Position numbers and translations under genes: made by a program. Below the pieces are notes generated by a model. It was not told the origin of the DNA, did not search any database, and saw nothing but the letters and a program-made list of their open reading frames with translations. A stretch of 49,327 nt of DNA, from contig JAJRYB010000131.1 of assembly GCA_024275995.1 (NCBI GenBank), forward strand, positions 1-49,327. The letters run 5' to 3'. This stretch comes from Planctomycetota bacterium. Its GTDB lineage: Bacteria; Planctomycetota; Phycisphaerae; SM23-33. Of this stretch, positions 49,144-49,327 are shown piece after piece (position 1 is the stretch's first letter; each line of letters opens with the position of its first letter).

Positions 49144-49158
49144 TAGGAATCATTCTTA
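49144..49158. promoter_or_regulatory. PerR/Fur-box-like palindrome
   Basis: TAGGAATCATTCTTA has the perfect core GAATCATTC and matches 9 of the 12 fixed bases of the PerR consensus TTANAATNATTNTAA. It lies 235 bp upstream of the PerR-like gene. On the minus strand a TATGCT (49130 to 49125) follows it, which may be the -10 of that operon. Autoregulation is inferred. Confidence 0.45.
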
Positions 49159-49187
49159 AAAAGGCGAAAAGAGAAAAAATTTTCGCC
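49158..49187 (-). terminator. Terminator at the window end (minus strand)
   Basis: Minus-strand GGCGAAAA, 9-nt loop, TTTTCGCC (49187 to 49163), followed by TTTTT (49162 to 49158). It would end a transcript coming from beyond 49187, before the PerR operon promoter. Confidence 0.55.
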
Positions 49188-49327
49188 GGCGTCCCGGCCC
49201 ATCGTTCTTCGGGGGAGTGTCATACCCGTTCGAGGTTCCACCCCACAGATCGCAACCCGCCTGCCGGTGGACAGGTCTGTGGGCTGTGGTCTTTCTCCGC
49301 GGCATCCCGGCCGAACGGTAAGCTGTA
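49188..49327. other. GC-rich non-coding stretch with strong internal pairing
   Basis: CCCCACAGA (about 49240) pairs with TCTGTGGG, inside which CCTG pairs with CAGG; GTCCCGGCC and ATCCCGGCC occur as a loose direct repeat at both ends. No convincing gene, tRNA or known RNA was recognised. Followed on the minus strand by the terminator, so it may be the 3' part of a structured RNA. Confidence 0.4.

Noticed and set aside
49188-49327. A tRNA gene suggested by a GTTCGAGGTTCC-like stretch
   Set aside because: No acceptor, D or anticodon stems can be arranged around it on either strand.

Overview
The window reads as a chromosomal segment of a GC-rich, Gram-negative-type bacterium, most likely a planctomycete of the Phycisphaerae kind; this is inferred from gene content without a database search. 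Pointers are a DUF1570-type secreted metallopeptidase, a sialate O-acetylesterase-like protein, an Ino1 plus CDP-alcohol phosphatidyltransferase pair, a Xis-like HTH fused to a PilB/GspE-like domain, many lipoprotein and TPR proteins, and dispersed AT-rich palindromic repeats. A 2-oxoacid:ferredoxin oxidoreductase-type enzyme, B12-dependent ribonucleotide reductase, rubrerythrin and a flavodiiron protein suggest an anaerobic or microaerobic life. No tRNA, rRNA, IS element, phage or CRISPR was found.

Layout. 1-870: the end of an unknown gene, then endonuclease III. 1012-7262 (minus): a giant fused IorA-IorB-GltD-like oxidoreductase, translationally coupled to a B12-binding radical SAM protein. 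7332-14163 (minus): an envelope cassette of porin, lipoprotein, two FecR-domain paralogues and a CHASE2 adenylate cyclase. 14368-20046 (plus): ksgA, a TPR protein, rpsT, an S4-less TlyA-like methyltransferase, then inositol phosphate synthase and a CDP-alcohol phosphatidyltransferase. 20039-21412: miaB. 21559-25384 (plus): an HTH protein with a decayed GspE/PilB ATPase, then transketolase. 25456-32812: an esterase, a lone glutamine amidotransferase (trpG/pabA type), a secreted TPR protein, a lipoprotein and a multi-TM alkaline-phosphatase-superfamily transferase. 32832-36694: an Nfu protein and NrdJ with paired NrdR boxes. 37057-37204: a strong small-RNA candidate with its own promoter and terminator. 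37382-42414: a membrane protein, leuD, a DUF167 protein, tyrA, accA and the DUF1570 peptidase. 42401-48909 (minus): an oxygen and peroxide defence block, in transcription order PerR-like regulator, rubrerythrin, TIGR02757 protein, SO_0444-type permease, cupin, membrane thioredoxin, Tpx, ferritin and flavodiiron protein. 48910-49327 is non-coding, with a 13-bp tandem repeat, a PerR-box-like palindrome, a terminator and a structured GC-rich stretch.

How the genes work together. The minus-strand block at the right end is a coherent stress module: PerR would sense peroxide, rubrerythrin and Tpx would reduce it, thioredoxin would recycle Tpx, ferritin would sequester iron and the flavodiiron protein would remove O2 or NO. 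The porin-lipoprotein-FecR-cyclase run looks like an envelope sensing unit with a cAMP output. Ino1 and the phosphatidyltransferase together predict phosphatidylinositol-type lipids. The most novel item is the roughly 115-nt RNA at 37091-37204, which displays the loop CUCCCUCC twice, each containing the anti-Shine-Dalgarno core CCUCC.
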